A DNA stretch of 64,000 bases from assembly GCF_021117365.1 (NCBI RefSeq), contig NZ_CP088262.1, forward strand, positions 1,674,001 through 1,738,000, written 5' to 3'. Below are positions 40,690 to 49,897 of the stretch, one piece after another. Position numbers and translations under genes: made by a program. The number at the start of each line of letters is the position of its first letter. The first letter of the stretch is position 1. This stretch comes from Nocardioides sp. cx-173. Its GTDB lineage: Bacteria > Actinomycetota > Actinomycetes > Propionibacteriales > Nocardioidaceae. The notes below the pieces were generated by a model that ran no database searches, was not told the DNA's origin, and worked only from the letters and a program-made list of their open reading frames with translations.

Positions 40690-42101
40690 AGGTCCCCGTC
40701 CCCGACGTCCTCACCCCCGCGGAGCGGCTCGGCCGCGTCCACTTCGTCGGCATCGGCGGTGCGGGCCTGTCCGGCATCGCCCGGATCATGCTCGCGCGCG
40801 AGATGACGGTCAGCGGCAGCGACGGCACCGACTCGCCGACGCTGGAGGCCCTGCGTGGGCTCGGCGCCCGGGTCTGGCTCGGCCACGACGCCGCGCACGT
40901 CGCCGACGCCGACACCGTCGTGGTCTCGACCGCGGTGCGCGAGGACAACCCCGAGTACGTCGAGGCCGTACGGCGCGGGCTCCCGGTGCTGCCGCGCTCA
41001 GCGGCGGTGGCCGCGGTCATGGCCGGGCGCCGCGTGGTGGCCGTCGCCGGCACCCACGGCAAGACGACCACGACCTCGCTGCTGACCGTGGCCCTGCAGG
41101 CCGCCGGTGCGGACCCGACGTACGCGATCGGGGGCGACCTGTCGCAGACCGGCACCAACGCGGCCGAGGGCGGCGGCGAGCTGTTCGTCGCGGAGGCCGA
41201 CGAGAGCGACGGCGCCTTCCTGGTCTACGAGCCGTACGCCGCGGTGGTCACCAACGTGGAGGCCGACCACCTCGACCAGTGGGGCACCGAGGAGGCCTAC
41301 CGCGCCGCCTTCGACGAGTTCGCCGGGCGCGTCGACCGCGACGGGTTCCTGGTCTGCATCGTCGACGACCCGGGCGCCGCGCGGCTCGCGGACCTCGCGC
41401 GTGCCGGGGGCCTGCGCGTGGTCGGCGTCGGTGAGGGCGCCGGCGACCTGCAGGTGACCGACCTGGCCTTCGAGGGCACCACCTCGTCGTTCACCGTGGT
41501 GGACGAGGGGCGTGAGCTGGGCCGCGTCACGCTGCGCATCCCGGGGCGTCACTACGTCCTGGACGCCGCCGCCGCCCTGGCTGCCGGGCTGCGCCTGGGC
41601 TACGGCTTCGACGACCTGCGCCGGGGCCTGGAGGGCTTCGGCGGCACCCGCCGCCGCATGGAGGCCAAGGGCGAGGCCGGGGGAGTGCGGGTCTACGACA
41701 GCTACGCCCACCACCCCGCCGAGATCGCCGGCGACCTGGCCGCCGCCCGCGCGGTCGCGGGGGACGGCCGCGTCGTGGTGGCCTACCAGCCACACCTGGT
41801 CTCCCGCACCCGGATCTTCGGGACCGCGATGGGTCAGGCGCTCGGTGCGGCCGACGAGGTCGTCGTGCTGGACGTCTACCTCGCGCGCGAGGAGGCCGAC
41901 CCGGACGTCACCGGGGCGCTGGTCGCCGACGCCGTGCCCCTGCCCGCGGAGCGCGTCGCGTTCGTGGCGGACCTGGACGACGCCCCCGCCGAGGTCGTGC
42001 GCCGCTCGCGGCCGGGCGACCTCGTGCTCACCCTCGGTGCCGGCACCGTGACCGAGCTCGGGCCCCGCATCCTGGCGCTGCTGGAGGGCACCGATGGCTA
42101 G
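40686..42101 (+). CDS. murC: UDP-MurNAc:L-alanine ligase
   Basis: A 471-residue Mur ligase, the first amino-acid-adding enzyme of the pathway. Motifs are HFVGIGGAGLSGIARIML, VVAVAGTHGKTTTTSLLTVAL, VAEADESDGAFLVYEP, NVEADHLDQWG and YDSYAHHPAEIAGDLAAAR followed by AYQPHLVSRTR. The GTG start at 40686 overlaps the murG stop. ftsQ starts eight bases before its end. Confidence 0.95.
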   Translation: MKVPVPDVLTPAERLGRVHFVGIGGAGLSGIARIMLAREMTVSGSDGTDSPTLEALRGLGARVWLGHDAAHVADADTVVVSTAVREDNPEYVEAVRRGLPVLPRSAAVAAVMAGRRVVAVAGTHGKTTTTSLLTVALQAAGADPTYAIGGDLSQTGTNAAEGGGELFVAEADESDGAFLVYEPYAAVVTNVEADHLDQWGTEEAYRAAFDEFAGRVDRDGFLVCIVDDPGAARLADLARAGGLRVVGVGEGAGDLQVTDLAFEGTTSSFTVVDEGRELGRVTLRIPGRHYVLDAAAALAAGLRLGYGFDDLRRGLEGFGGTRRRMEAKGEAGGVRVYDSYAHHPAEIAGDLAAARAVAGDGRVVVAYQPHLVSRTRIFGTAMGQALGAADEVVVLDVYLAREEADPDVTGALVADAVPLPAERVAFVADLDDAPAEVVRRSRPGDLVLTLGAGTVTELGPRILALLEGTDG

Positions 42102-42852
42102 GGGCGGCGGCGCCGGTCTTGACGACGAGGACCGCACTGCCCTGCAGACCCGGCGTCGCTTCGCGCGCCGCCAGTGGCGCCGCCGCTGGCTGGTGTGGAA
42201 GTACGTCGTCAGCGCGCTCGCGCTCATGCTCCTGCTCGGCGGCGGGCTCTACACCGTCTACCTCTCCGACGCCCTCGCGGTCGACGGCGTCGAGGTCACC
42301 GGCGAGACGACGCTGAGCGACGACGACGTACGCGCCGCGGCGCGCGTGCCGATGGGCGAGCCGCTCGCGCGCGTCGACCTGGACGCGATCCGGGCCCGGC
42401 TGGCGGGCCTGGCCGTCGTCCGCTCGGTCGAGGTGTCACGGCAGTGGCCGCACGAGGTGCTGATCGCCATCGAGGAGCGCACCGCCGTCGCCGTGGTGGA
42501 GATCGCCGGGTCGCTGCGCGGCCTGGACCGAGACGGCGTGGTCTTCGGCACTCTCGCCAAGGCCCCCGCTGGTCTGCCCCGGGTGCAGACGTCGGCCGAG
42601 ACCAGCGGGGAGGCGCTGCGCGAGGCCGCCCTGGTCGTCGCCGCCCTGCCCGAGGACCTGGCCGGGCAGGTCGACCACGTCGAGGTGCGCACGGTGGACA
42701 GCATCACCCTCCAGCTCCGGGGCGGCCGCGAGGTGCGCTGGGGGAGCTCGGCACAGTCCGAGGACAAGGCGCGCGTCCTCGAGCAGCTCCTGGGCCAGAA
42801 GGCCGAGGAGTACTACGACGTCTCGGTTCCCGGCACCCCGACCCTGAAGTAG
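42094..42852 (+). CDS. ftsQ: Cell division protein FtsQ
   Basis: A 252-residue bitopic division protein: a basic cytosolic N-terminus (RRRFARRQWRRRW), one span (VVSALALMLLLGGGLYTVYL, about 37-56), a POTRA domain (DALAVDGVEVTGETTLSDDDVRAAARVPMGEPLARVD...SVEVSRQWPHEVLIAIEERTAVAVV) and an FtsQ domain. It joins FtsL/DivIC to FtsWI. It overlaps murC by eight bases. It is the last gene before the ftsZ promoter region. Confidence 0.93.
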   Translation: MARGGGAGLDDEDRTALQTRRRFARRQWRRRWLVWKYVVSALALMLLLGGGLYTVYLSDALAVDGVEVTGETTLSDDDVRAAARVPMGEPLARVDLDAIRARLAGLAVVRSVEVSRQWPHEVLIAIEERTAVAVVEIAGSLRGLDRDGVVFGTLAKAPAGLPRVQTSAETSGEALREAALVVAALPEDLAGQVDHVEVRTVDSITLQLRGGREVRWGSSAQSEDKARVLEQLLGQKAEEYYDVSVPGTPTLK

Positions 42853-42870
42853 CGCAAGTCCATCTCCGGC

Positions 42871-42888
42871 GCGGCGTGTCTGCGCCGC
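42871..42888 (+). terminator. Weak hairpin after ftsQ
   Basis: GCGGCG-TGTCTG-CGCCGC forms a six-pair hairpin 19 bases after the ftsQ stop. No T-run follows, so it is at best a partial terminator; read-through into ftsZ is likely. Confidence 0.3.
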
Positions 42889-42928
42889 ACCCGCCGCCTC
42901 GATGCCTAGTGTCTTCTTCACGACGAGG

Positions 42929-42959
42929 TTGACATAACTATAACCCTCAGCCTGAGGGT
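42929..42959 (+). promoter_or_regulatory. ftsZ promoter region with 17-bp palindrome
   Basis: TTGACA (42929-42934) and TATAAC (42939-42944) lie close together. With TTCACG at 42917-42922 as -35 and a 16-base spacer, TATAAC makes a fair -10. Overlapping its end is the perfect palindrome ACCCTCAG-C-CTGAGGGT (42943-42959), a likely operator. It leaves a leader of about 95 bases before ftsZ. Confidence 0.55.
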
Positions 42960-43050
42960 CAGGGTTCTCGACCCGCCAACTTCCCCGAGCCGGACCCGTC
43001 CCACCCAAGAGCACACACCAGAGCACGTACTTCCGAGAGGTGAAGCCGCC

Positions 43051-44262
43051 GTGGCAGCTGCACAGAACTACCTGGCCATCATCAAGGTCGTGGGCATCGG
43101 TGGGGGCGGTGTCAACGCCGTCAACCGGATGATCGAGGTCGGCCTGAAGGGCGTCGAGTTCATCGCGATCAACACCGACGCCCAGGCACTGCTGATGAGC
43201 GACGCCGACGTCAAGCTCGACATCGGCCGTGAGCTCACCCGCGGCCTCGGTGCCGGCGCCAACCCCGACGTCGGGGCCCGCGCCGCCGAGGACCACGCCG
43301 ACGAGATCGAAGAGGTCATGAAGGGCGCCGACATGGTCTTCGTGACCGCCGGCGAGGGTGGCGGCACCGGCACCGGCGGAGCGCCCGTCGTGGCCCGCAT
43401 CGCGCGCTCGCTCGGCGCGCTGACCATCGGCGTGGTCACCCGCCCGTTCGCGTTCGAGGGTCGCCGCCGCGCGGGCTCGGCCGACGAGGGCATCGCGCAG
43501 CTGCGCGAGGAGGTCGACACCCTCATCGTCATCCCCAACGACCGGCTGCTCTCGATCAGCGACCGCAACGTGTCGGTGCTCGACGCGTTCAAGCAGGCCG
43601 ACCAGGTCCTGCTCCAGGGCGTCTCGGGCATCACCGACCTGATCACCACCCCCGGCCTGATCAACCTCGACTTCGCCGACGTCAAGTCGGTCATGGCCAA
43701 CGCCGGCTCCGCCCTCATGGGCATCGGCTCGGCCCGCGGCGAGGACCGTGCGGTCGCCGCCGCGGAGATGGCCGTGTCCAGCCCGCTGCTCGAGGCCTCC
43801 ATCGACGGCGCCCACGGCGTGCTGCTCTCCATCGCCGGCGGCTCCGACCTCGGCCTGTTCGAGATCAACACCGCGGCCGCCCTCGTCGCCGACGCCGTCC
43901 ACCCCGAGGCCAACATCATCTTCGGCGCCACGATCGACGACGCGCTCGGCGACGAGGTCCGCGTCACCGTGATCGCCGCGGGCTTCGACGGCGGCACGCC
44001 CAAGCGCAAGGAGGAGGGCAACGTCCTGCGCCGCGACCCCAAGCCGCAGCAGACGCAGGCCGAGACCCGCGCCGCGGCCGCCGCGGTCGCCACCCGCCGC
44101 AAGGACGAGCCCGTGGAGGCCGACCGGCCCCAGGAGACCGAGCGGGTGCTCGCCAGCGCGCGCACGACCCCGGCCGAGGCGACCACCCCGGCGCCCAAGG
44201 CGGCGCCGGCCCCGGTGGTCTACGACGACGACGACCTCGACATCCCGGACTTCCTGAAGTAG
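43051..44262 (+). CDS. ftsZ: Cell division GTPase FtsZ
   Basis: A 403-residue tubulin homologue that forms the Z-ring. It has [24 protein letters not shown], the tubulin signature [18 protein letters not shown], and the T7 loop [12 protein letters not shown] variable acidic/alanine-rich linker ends in the conserved C-terminal peptide [11 protein letters not shown] that binds SepF and other partners. The GTG start follows AGAGGTG. Its separate promoter region upstream allows expression independent of the main dcw transcript. Confidence 0.98.
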   Translation: MAAAQNYLAIIKVVGIGGGGVNAVNRMIEVGLKGVEFIAINTDAQALLMSDADVKLDIGRELTRGLGAGANPDVGARAAEDHADEIEEVMKGADMVFVTAGEGGGTGTGGAPVVARIARSLGALTIGVVTRPFAFEGRRRAGSADEGIAQLREEVDTLIVIPNDRLLSISDRNVSVLDAFKQADQVLLQGVSGITDLITTPGLINLDFADVKSVMANAGSALMGIGSARGEDRAVAAAEMAVSSPLLEASIDGAHGVLLSIAGGSDLGLFEINTAAALVADAVHPEANIIFGATIDDALGDEVRVTVIAAGFDGGTPKRKEEGNVLRRDPKPQQTQAETRAAAAAVATRRKDEPVEADRPQETERVLASARTTPAEATTPAPKAAPAPVVYDDDDLDIPDFLK

Positions 44263-44266
44263 CGGC

Positions 44267-44989
44267 TTGTACGCCTACCGCACTGCCCTCGGCCCCGTCG
44301 AGCTGTCGTTCACCGACCGGCTCGGCGGGGTCAGCGGCGTCCCGTTCGACTCGCTCAACCTCGCCCTCGAGGGGGACGACGACCCGCAGGCGTGTGCGCG
44401 CAACCTGCGGATCGTGCTCGACGACTTCGCCCCCGGCGACCGGCTCGCCGACCTGCACCAGGTCCACGGCTGCGAGGTGGCGATCCCCGGTGAGGGGGCC
44501 GGTGAGGGCGTGCGCCCCGACGCCGACGGGATCGTCACCGACGCCCCCGGCGTGACCCTGATGGTGCGCGCCGCCGACTGCGTGCCGGTGCTCCTGGCCG
44601 ACCCGGCCGCCGGCGTCGTCGGTGCCGCCCACGCCGGGCGCCCCGGGCTGGCCGCCGGCGTCGTCCCGGCCACGCTCGCGCGGATGTGCGAGCTGGGGGC
44701 CTCCGAGGTCACCGCCTGGGTCGGCCCGCACGTGTGCGGCGCCTGCTACGAGGTACCGGCCGAGATGCGCGACGAGGTGGGCACCGTGGTCCCCGAGGCG
44801 GTCGCCACCACGTCGTGGGGCACGCCGTCGCTCGACCTCGGGGCCGGGGTCCGTGCCCAGCTCGAGGCCGGCGGGGTCACGGTCGTCGACGCCGCCCGGT
44901 GCACCCGCGAGAGCGCGGACCTCTACTCCTACCGCCGTGACGGCCGGAAGGCCGGGCGCCAGGCCGGCCTGGTCAGGCTGCGCCCATGA
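44267..44989 (+). CDS. pgeF: Peptidoglycan editing factor PgeF (laccase-domain, YfiH/YlmD)
   Basis: A 240-residue protein of the DUF152/YlmD fold. Metal-site motifs are DLHQVHG, VRAADCVPVLLAD and GAAHAGRPGLAAGV with GPHVCGACYEVP, supplying the conserved His-Cys-His set. The family hydrolyses misincorporated muropeptide precursors or purine nucleosides; it is not a true laccase. Translation must start at a TTG (44267) four bases after ftsZ. yggS overlaps its stop by ATGA. The place after ftsZ is conserved in actinobacteria. Confidence 0.9.
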   Translation: MYAYRTALGPVELSFTDRLGGVSGVPFDSLNLALEGDDDPQACARNLRIVLDDFAPGDRLADLHQVHGCEVAIPGEGAGEGVRPDADGIVTDAPGVTLMVRAADCVPVLLADPAAGVVGAAHAGRPGLAAGVVPATLARMCELGASEVTAWVGPHVCGACYEVPAEMRDEVGTVVPEAVATTSWGTPSLDLGAGVRAQLEAGGVTVVDAARCTRESADLYSYRRDGRKAGRQAGLVRLRP

Positions 44990-45687
44990 GCGCCCGCCGC
45001 GACGAGCTCGCCGCCAACCTGGCCGTGGTGCGCGGTCGCATCGCCGACGCCTGCGAGAGCGCGGGCCGCGACGCCTCCGACGTACGACTCACGGTCGTGA
45101 CCAAGTTCTTTGGAGCCTCCGACGTCCGGTTGCTGGCCGAGCTGGGGGTCACGGACGTCGGTGAGAACCGCCACCAGGAGGCGGAGGCGAAGGCCGACGA
45201 GTGCGCCGACCTCGGCCTGCGCTGGCACTTCATCGGCGGGCTGCAGAGCAACAAGGCCGCCGCCGTCGCGCGCTATGCCGACGTCGTGGAGTCCCTGGAC
45301 CGGCCCAAGCTCGTCGCCGGCCTCGACCGCGGCGCGGGGGAGCGCGGCCGCGACGTCGACGTGCTCCTGCAGGTGAGCCTGGACCCGCCCGGCACCGCCC
45401 ACCGCGCGGGCGCCGATCCGGCCGCGCTGGAGGACCTGGCCGCCGCCGTCGAGGCTGCCGATCACCTGTCGCTGAAGGGGCTGATGGCCGTCGCGCCCCT
45501 CGGCGCCGACCCGGCGCAGGCGTTCGCGCGGCTGGCCGAGGTGCGCGCCGACGTGCTCGCGCGCCACCCCTCCGCCACGTGGCTGTCGGCGGGCATGAGC
45601 GGCGACCTCGAGCAGGCCGTCGCGGCCGGCGCGACACACGTGCGCATAGGCTCCGCGGTGCTCGGAACCAGGCCGCGGTTCAAGTAG
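44986..45687 (+). CDS. yggS: Pyridoxal-phosphate homeostasis protein YggS
   Basis: A 233-residue PLP-binding barrel of the YggS/PROSC family. [38 protein letters not shown] contains the PLP lysine in VTKF, and [33 protein letters not shown] and [28 protein letters not shown] follow. It buffers free PLP and has no known enzymatic activity. It overlaps pgeF by ATGA. Its position between ftsZ and sepF is typical of Gram-positive division clusters. Confidence 0.92.
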   Translation: MSARRDELAANLAVVRGRIADACESAGRDASDVRLTVVTKFFGASDVRLLAELGVTDVGENRHQEAEAKADECADLGLRWHFIGGLQSNKAAAVARYADVVESLDRPKLVAGLDRGAGERGRDVDVLLQVSLDPPGTAHRAGADPAALEDLAAAVEAADHLSLKGLMAVAPLGADPAQAFARLAEVRADVLARHPSATWLSAGMSGDLEQAVAAGATHVRIGSAVLGTRPRFK

Positions 45688-45706
45688 TGTCCAGATCAGA
45701 GATGGC

Positions 45707-45723
45707 GCGCCCCGACGGGGCGC
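45707..45723 (+). repeat. Hairpin in the sepF leader
   Basis: GCGCCCCG-A-CGGGGCGC is an eight-base inverted repeat with one central base, realistically six pairs with a five-base loop. It lies 22 bases before the sepF ATG, next to the GGAGG ribosome-binding site, with no T-run. It could slow translation or shield the transcript end. Confidence 0.35.
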
Positions 45724-45745
45724 CCGAGCTTCGGAGGCAAACGTC

Positions 45746-46252
45746 ATGAGCGGTGCGATGCGCAGGATCGGTGAGTACCTCGGCCTGCTCGAGGACACCG
45801 GGCGATACGACGAGTACGACGGCGACGACTACGACACGCAGCACACGGCGCCGGTCGCGGCCGCGCCCCGCACGCAGCGTCTCAAGGAGACCCGTCCCGC
45901 CCCCGTCGCCGACCTCTCCGAGCGTCGCCGGCACGCGCCCGTCCCCTCGGGCGTCTCCGGCGTGGTGGCCGAGCTGTCGCGGATCACGACCCTGCACCCG
46001 CGCACCTACAACGAGGCGCGCACGGTCGGGGAGAACTTCCGCGAGGGCGTGCCCGTGATCATGAACCTCTCGGAGATGGACGACGCCGACGCCAAGCGCC
46101 TCGTGGACTTCGCCGCCGGGCTCGTGTTTGCGACGCGTGGCACCATCGAGCGCGTCACCAGCAAGGTGTTCCTGCTCTCCCCGCCCAACGTCACGGTCGC
46201 CGCCGAGGACAAGCAGCGGATCGCCGAGGGTGGCTTCTTCAACCAGAGCTAG
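45746..46252 (+). CDS. sepF: Cell division protein SepF
   Basis: A 168-residue protein that tethers FtsZ to the membrane. The N-terminal amphipathic stretch [17 protein letters not shown] is followed by an acidic disordered linker and the SepF core from about residue 75 ([68 protein letters not shown]). GGAGG precedes the ATG. In actinobacteria lacking FtsA and ZipA it is the main membrane anchor of FtsZ, consistent with no ftsA in this cluster. Confidence 0.95.
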   Translation: MSGAMRRIGEYLGLLEDTGRYDEYDGDDYDTQHTAPVAAAPRTQRLKETRPAPVADLSERRRHAPVPSGVSGVVAELSRITTLHPRTYNEARTVGENFREGVPVIMNLSEMDDADAKRLVDFAAGLVFATRGTIERVTSKVFLLSPPNVTVAAEDKQRIAEGGFFNQS

Positions 46253-46258
46253 GTATTC

Positions 46259-46552
46259 GTGGAAACTGTCGGACGGGTCATCGATGTCGTCCTCTGGATC
46301 TTCATCGGCATGCTCTGGGTCCGCTTCGTCGTGGACTGGGTGCAGGTCTTCGCACGCTCGTGGTCGCCTCGCGGGCCGATCCTGGTGGTGCTCGAGGTGG
46401 TCTACTCGATCACCGACCCGCCCATCCAGGCGCTGCGTCGGGTGATCCCACCGCTGCGGATCGGGAGCTTCGCGCTCGACCTCAGCTTCCTGATCGTGAT
46501 GATCGGCGCCTACCTTCTGAGGTATCTCAACGCGGCGGTGCTCCTGCAGTAG
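46259..46552 (+). CDS. YggT-family membrane protein
   Basis: A 97-residue protein with two membrane segments (VIDVVLWIFIGMLWVRFVVDW and SFALDLSFLIVMIGAYLLRYL) around the YggT signature YSITDPPIQALRRVIPPLRIG. The function is unclear; a role in osmotic or envelope integrity has been proposed elsewhere. It starts at a GTG six bases after sepF and lies between sepF and divIVA, the standard actinobacterial order. Confidence 0.9.
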   Translation: METVGRVIDVVLWIFIGMLWVRFVVDWVQVFARSWSPRGPILVVLEVVYSITDPPIQALRRVIPPLRIGSFALDLSFLIVMIGAYLLRYLNAAVLLQ

Positions 46553-46638
46553 TGACGCCACGTCACACCAGTCCCACGCAGGCGCTATTGTTTCGACGGA
46601 CACATACTGCTCGAACCGAACAAGAATTGGGTGAGGTC

Positions 46639-47400
46639 ATGCCGCTGACGCCTGAGGACGTGAGCAACAAGCGATTCACGCCTGTCCGGCTCCGTGAGGG
46701 CTACGACATGGGCGAGGTCGACCAGTTCCTCGACGAGGTGGAGGCCGAGCTCGCGCGTCTCACCAAGGAGAACGACGACCTGCGCGCCAAGCTCGCCTCG
46801 GCCCAGAGCGGGTCGTCGAGCGGTGCCTCGGCTCCGGCCGAGACCGCTCCGCAGCCGGTCGTGGTCGAGAAGGCTCCCGAGCCCGAGCCCATCCGCGAGG
46901 CGCCGGCTCCCGCACCGGCCGCCGTGGCTCCCGCCCCGGAGACCATCCGGATCGAGACCGTGCCTCAGGCCTCCAACGCCGCCGCGCGGCTGCTGGAGAT
47001 CGCCACGCGCAACGCCGACGAGCTCGTCGAGGACGCCAAGAACCAGGCCGACAAGATCGTCGGCGAGGCTCGCACCAAGGCCGAGCGCCTCGAGCACGAG
47101 TCGAAGAGCAAGGCCGACCGCCTCGAGGCCGACGCCCGCACCCGCTCGCAGATGCTCGACGCCGAGACCGCGGAGCGCCGCCAGCAGCTCTTCGGCGACC
47201 TCGAGAAGGAGCGCGACAAGCTCAGCCTCGACGTCGAGAACCTGCGCTCCTTCGAGCGCGAGTACCGCTCGCGGCTCAAGAGCTACTTCACCCAGCAGCT
47301 CGAGGCGCTCCAGGGCAGCGGCGACTCGGCCGCCCCCTCGGGCGACCAGCCGCCGGCGCCCAAGCGCCTGCGCTCGATCCTGGGCGAGGACGAGGGCTGA
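46639..47400 (+). CDS. divIVA: Polar growth scaffold DivIVA/Wag31
   Basis: A 253-residue coiled-coil protein. The DivIVA membrane-curvature domain is in the first 60 residues (PLTPEDVSNKRFTPVRLREGYDMGEVDQFLDEVEAELARL). A Pro/Ala/Glu-rich disordered linker (about 65-115) leads to a long coiled coil (NAAARLLEIATRNADELVEDAKNQADKIV...ERRQQLFGDLEKERDKL) and a basic tail. It directs peptidoglycan synthesis to the poles. ATG 46639 is chosen because GTGAGG lies just upstream and the family begins with MPLTPEDV. A perfect terminator follows. Confidence 0.95.
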   Translation: MPLTPEDVSNKRFTPVRLREGYDMGEVDQFLDEVEAELARLTKENDDLRAKLASAQSGSSSGASAPAETAPQPVVVEKAPEPEPIREAPAPAPAAVAPAPETIRIETVPQASNAAARLLEIATRNADELVEDAKNQADKIVGEARTKAERLEHESKSKADRLEADARTRSQMLDAETAERRQQLFGDLEKERDKLSLDVENLRSFEREYRSRLKSYFTQQLEALQGSGDSAAPSGDQPPAPKRLRSILGEDEG

Positions 47401-47418
47401 GGCTCCTTCCAGCGTGAC

Positions 47419-47452
47419 GAGAACGGCCGGCCCCCTCGGGCCGGCCGTTCTC
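47419..47452 (+). terminator. Rho-independent-type terminator after divIVA
   Basis: GAGAACGGCCGGCCC-CCTC-GGGCCGGCCGTTCTC: fifteen perfect pairs with a four-base loop, starting 19 bases after the divIVA stop. The following TCGCATTT is only weakly T-rich, as is usual in high-GC actinobacteria. It marks the end of the dcw/ftsZ/divIVA transcript. Confidence 0.88.
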
Positions 47453-47556
47453 TCGCATTTGCGGCGGGGCGGTTTGAGCGGCCTGCGCGCACCGGCTACC
47501 CTCCGTGCAGCCCGTGGCGTAGATCACGGTGTACCGGTCACAGGAGGCGGCATCCC

Positions 47557-48396
47557 ATGGCTCGCAGCACCAGGAAGTCCCTGGCCGGGCAGGCCGCTTC
47601 AGCGGCCCGCAAGGTGATCTCGCGGCGGCCCGCCAAGGCCGCCGCCGCGGCGGTCAAGGCGGCGGCGCCCGCCACGAAGGCGGCACCGCCGACGAAGAAG
47701 GCGGCCCCTGCCGCGAAGAAGGCGGCACCGGCGAAGAAGGCCGCGCCCGCCGCGAAGAAGGCGGCCCCTGCCGCGAAGAAGGCGGCGCCGGCGAAGAAGG
47801 CGGCACCCGCCGCCAAGAAGGTCGCGCCCGCCGCTCAGAAGACCGCACCCGCGGCGAAGAAGGCCGCGCCGGCGAAGAAGGCCGCGCCCGCGGCGAAGAA
47901 GGCCGCGCCTGCGAAGAAGGCCGCGCCCGCCGCCAAGAAGGCGGCCCCTGCTGCGAAGAAGGCCGCGCCCGCGAAGAAGACGGCGCCCGCCAAGAGGACC
48001 GCCGCCGATCTGGTGGTCAAGGAGGGCGAGGGTGCCTGGACCAAGGCGGAGCTGAAGGAGGTGCTCGACGAGCTGCATGCCCAGCGCACCCACAGCACTG
48101 CGATCGTCGCGACCCAGGAGGAGGAGCTCTCCGATCTGCTGCGCAACGCCGGTGACGGCGCCGGCCAGGACCAGGCCGACATGGGCGCGACCAGCTTCGA
48201 GCGCGACCACGAGCTCACCGTGCTCAACAACGAGCGCGACAAGCTCGCGCAGATCGAGCGGGCCGTGGGGCGCATCGACGACGGCACCTACGGTGTCTGC
48301 GAGTCGTGCGGCAGCCCCATCGGCAAGATGCGTCTCATGGCATTCCCCCGTGCGACACTGTGCATGCCATGCAAGCAGCGCGAGGAACGTCGCTGA
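47557..48396 (+). CDS. TraR/DksA zinc-finger protein with histone H1-like lysine/alanine tail
   Basis: A 279-residue two-part protein. Residues about 25-148 are a low-complexity tail of repeated AAKKAAPA units like histone H1 or HupB tails, expected to bind DNA non-specifically. Residues about 150-279 are a DksA/TraR-type domain: a coiled-coil helix pair (KAELKEVLDELHAQRTHSTAIVATQEEELSDLLR...FERDHELTVLNNERDKLAQIERAVGRI), then a C4 zinc finger Cys248-x2-Cys251-x17-Cys269-x2-Cys272. AGGAGG precedes the ATG. It could bring an RNA polymerase-binding module to the nucleoid; this is inference. Confidence 0.85.
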   Translation: MARSTRKSLAGQAASAARKVISRRPAKAAAAAVKAAAPATKAAPPTKKAAPAAKKAAPAKKAAPAAKKAAPAAKKAAPAKKAAPAAKKVAPAAQKTAPAAKKAAPAKKAAPAAKKAAPAKKAAPAAKKAAPAAKKAAPAKKTAPAKRTAADLVVKEGEGAWTKAELKEVLDELHAQRTHSTAIVATQEEELSDLLRNAGDGAGQDQADMGATSFERDHELTVLNNERDKLAQIERAVGRIDDGTYGVCESCGSPIGKMRLMAFPRATLCMPCKQREERR

Positions 48397-48965
48397 GCGA
48401 CGACACCACGTCCCAGCCAGCCCACCAGGACCCCCGGCGTCGACGGCGCCTCTGGGCCCGGTTCGCCGCCGTCGTCCTGGTCTTCTATGCCATCGACGTC
48501 GTCAGCAAGATCGTGGCCGTGGACCGGCTCACCGGTCGTGAGGACATCCCGGTCGTCGGTGACCTGCTGGTCCTGCACCTGACCCGCAACCCGGGAGCGG
48601 CGTTCAGCGCCGGCACCGAGTTCACCGAGGTGCTCAGCTGCATCGCGATCGCGGCGGTCGGCATCGTGCTCTGGCTGAGCCGCCGCATCGGCAGCGCCGG
48701 CTGGGCGTTCGGCCTGGGGCTGCTCCTGGCCGGGGTCGCCGGCAACCTGACCGACCGCCTGCTGCGCGAGCCGGGCCCGCTGCGCGGACACGTCATCGAC
48801 TTCCTGATGCTGCCCAACTGGCCGGTCTTCAACATCGCCGACATGTGCATCAACGTCGCCGCCGGGGTGATCCTCATCCAGGCGTTCCGCGGGGTGCGCA
48901 TCGACGGCACCCGCGAGTCCCAAGAGCACGACGACGACCCCGAAACCCAGGAGCCCACCGAGTGA
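48369..48965 (+). CDS. lspA: Lipoprotein signal peptidase II
   Basis: A 198-residue aspartic membrane protease that cleaves prolipoproteins. It has four membrane spans. Catalytic Asp residues lie in [14 protein letters not shown] and [14 protein letters not shown], the two LspA signatures, plus [10 protein letters not shown]. The ATG at 48369 overlaps the TraR gene by 28 bases and has no ribosome-binding site. A CTG at 48393, overlapping the TraR stop as CTGA and preceded by GAGGAA at the right distance, may be the true start. rluD overlaps its stop by GTGA. Confidence 0.93.
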   Translation: MQAARGTSLSDDTTSQPAHQDPRRRRRLWARFAAVVLVFYAIDVVSKIVAVDRLTGREDIPVVGDLLVLHLTRNPGAAFSAGTEFTEVLSCIAIAAVGIVLWLSRRIGSAGWAFGLGLLLAGVAGNLTDRLLREPGPLRGHVIDFLMLPNWPVFNIADMCINVAAGVILIQAFRGVRIDGTRESQEHDDDPETQEPTE

Positions 48966-49897
48966 GCCAGACCGACCACCGCAGCCTGCAGGTTCCCGAC
49001 GGGCTGGCCGGTGAGCGTGTGGACGCCGCGATCGCGCAGATGTTCGGGCTGTCGCGCACCCGCGCCGCCGACCTCATCTCGCAGGGCCTGGTCACCGTCG
49101 ACGGTGGCGGGGTGGCCAAGAGCGACCGGGTGCTGCCCGGGGCGCGGCTGGACGTGACGATCCCGCACGAGCGCGACGCCCTCGCGGTCGTGCCCGAGAT
49201 CGTCGAGGGCATCAAGATCATCCACGACGACGACTCCATCGTGGTGATCGACAAGCCCGTCGGCGTCGCGGTCCACCCCTCCCCGGGCTGGTCGGGCCCG
49301 ACGGTCGTCGGGCACCTGGCCGGCGCCGGATTCCGGATCGCGACCAGCGGCGCGCCCGAGCGCCAGGGGATCGTGCAGCGTCTGGACGTGGGGACGTCGG
49401 GGGTCATGGTCATCACCAAGTCCGAGCACGCGTACTCGCTGCTCAAGAACGCGTTCCGCCGGCGCACCGTCGACAAGACCTACCACGCGCTCGTCCAGGG
49501 CCACCCCGACCCGCACGAGGGCACGATCGACGCCCCGATCGGCCGGCACCCCAAGGCCGACTACAAGTTCGCGGTCATGGCCGACGGCCGGGCCAGCATC
49601 ACCCACTACTCGACGCTCGAGGCCCACCGCTTCGCCAGCCTGCTCGAGGTGCACCTCGAGACCGGTCGCACGCACCAGATCCGGGTGCACATGGCGGCGC
49701 TGAAACACCCCTGCGTCGGCGACATCACCTACGGCGCGGACCCCTCGCTGTCGCGCCGGGTCGGCCTCGAGCGTCAGTGGCTGCACGCCGTACGGCTCGG
49801 CTTCGAGCACCCCGACAGTGGCGCCTACGTGGAGTACGAGTCCACCTATCCCGACGACCTCTCGCGTGCGCTCGAGGTCATCCGGAATGCCGACTGA
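48962..49897 (+). CDS. rluD: 23S rRNA pseudouridine synthase, RluD-like
   Basis: A 311-residue RluA-family pseudouridine synthase. An N-terminal S4 RNA-binding domain ([32 protein letters not shown]) is followed by [18 protein letters not shown], the catalytic QRLDVGTSG with Asp142, the EKTYHALV-like strand [10 protein letters not shown] and [16 protein letters not shown]. It probably modifies helix 69 of 23S rRNA; assignment to RluD rather than RluC rests on the S4 domain and its place after lspA. It overlaps lspA (GTGA) and the GNAT gene by 11 bases. Confidence 0.88.
   Translation: MSQTDHRSLQVPDGLAGERVDAAIAQMFGLSRTRAADLISQGLVTVDGGGVAKSDRVLPGARLDVTIPHERDALAVVPEIVEGIKIIHDDDSIVVIDKPVGVAVHPSPGWSGPTVVGHLAGAGFRIATSGAPERQGIVQRLDVGTSGVMVITKSEHAYSLLKNAFRRRTVDKTYHALVQGHPDPHEGTIDAPIGRHPKADYKFAVMADGRASITHYSTLEAHRFASLLEVHLETGRTHQIRVHMAALKHPCVGDITYGADPSLSRRVGLERQWLHAVRLGFEHPDSGAYVEYESTYPDDLSRALEVIRNAD

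Noticed and set aside
46608..46622. CTCGAACCGAACAAG before divIVA as a LexA box
   Set aside because: Only one half-site (TCGAAC) is present; no GTTCGA follows at the required distance.
47630..48000. The gaagaaggc-type DNA repeat as a non-coding repeat or CRISPR-like array
   Set aside because: The period follows codons of an intact frame (AAKKAAPA units) with strong ribosome-binding site and a downstream zinc-finger domain; there are no unique spacers.
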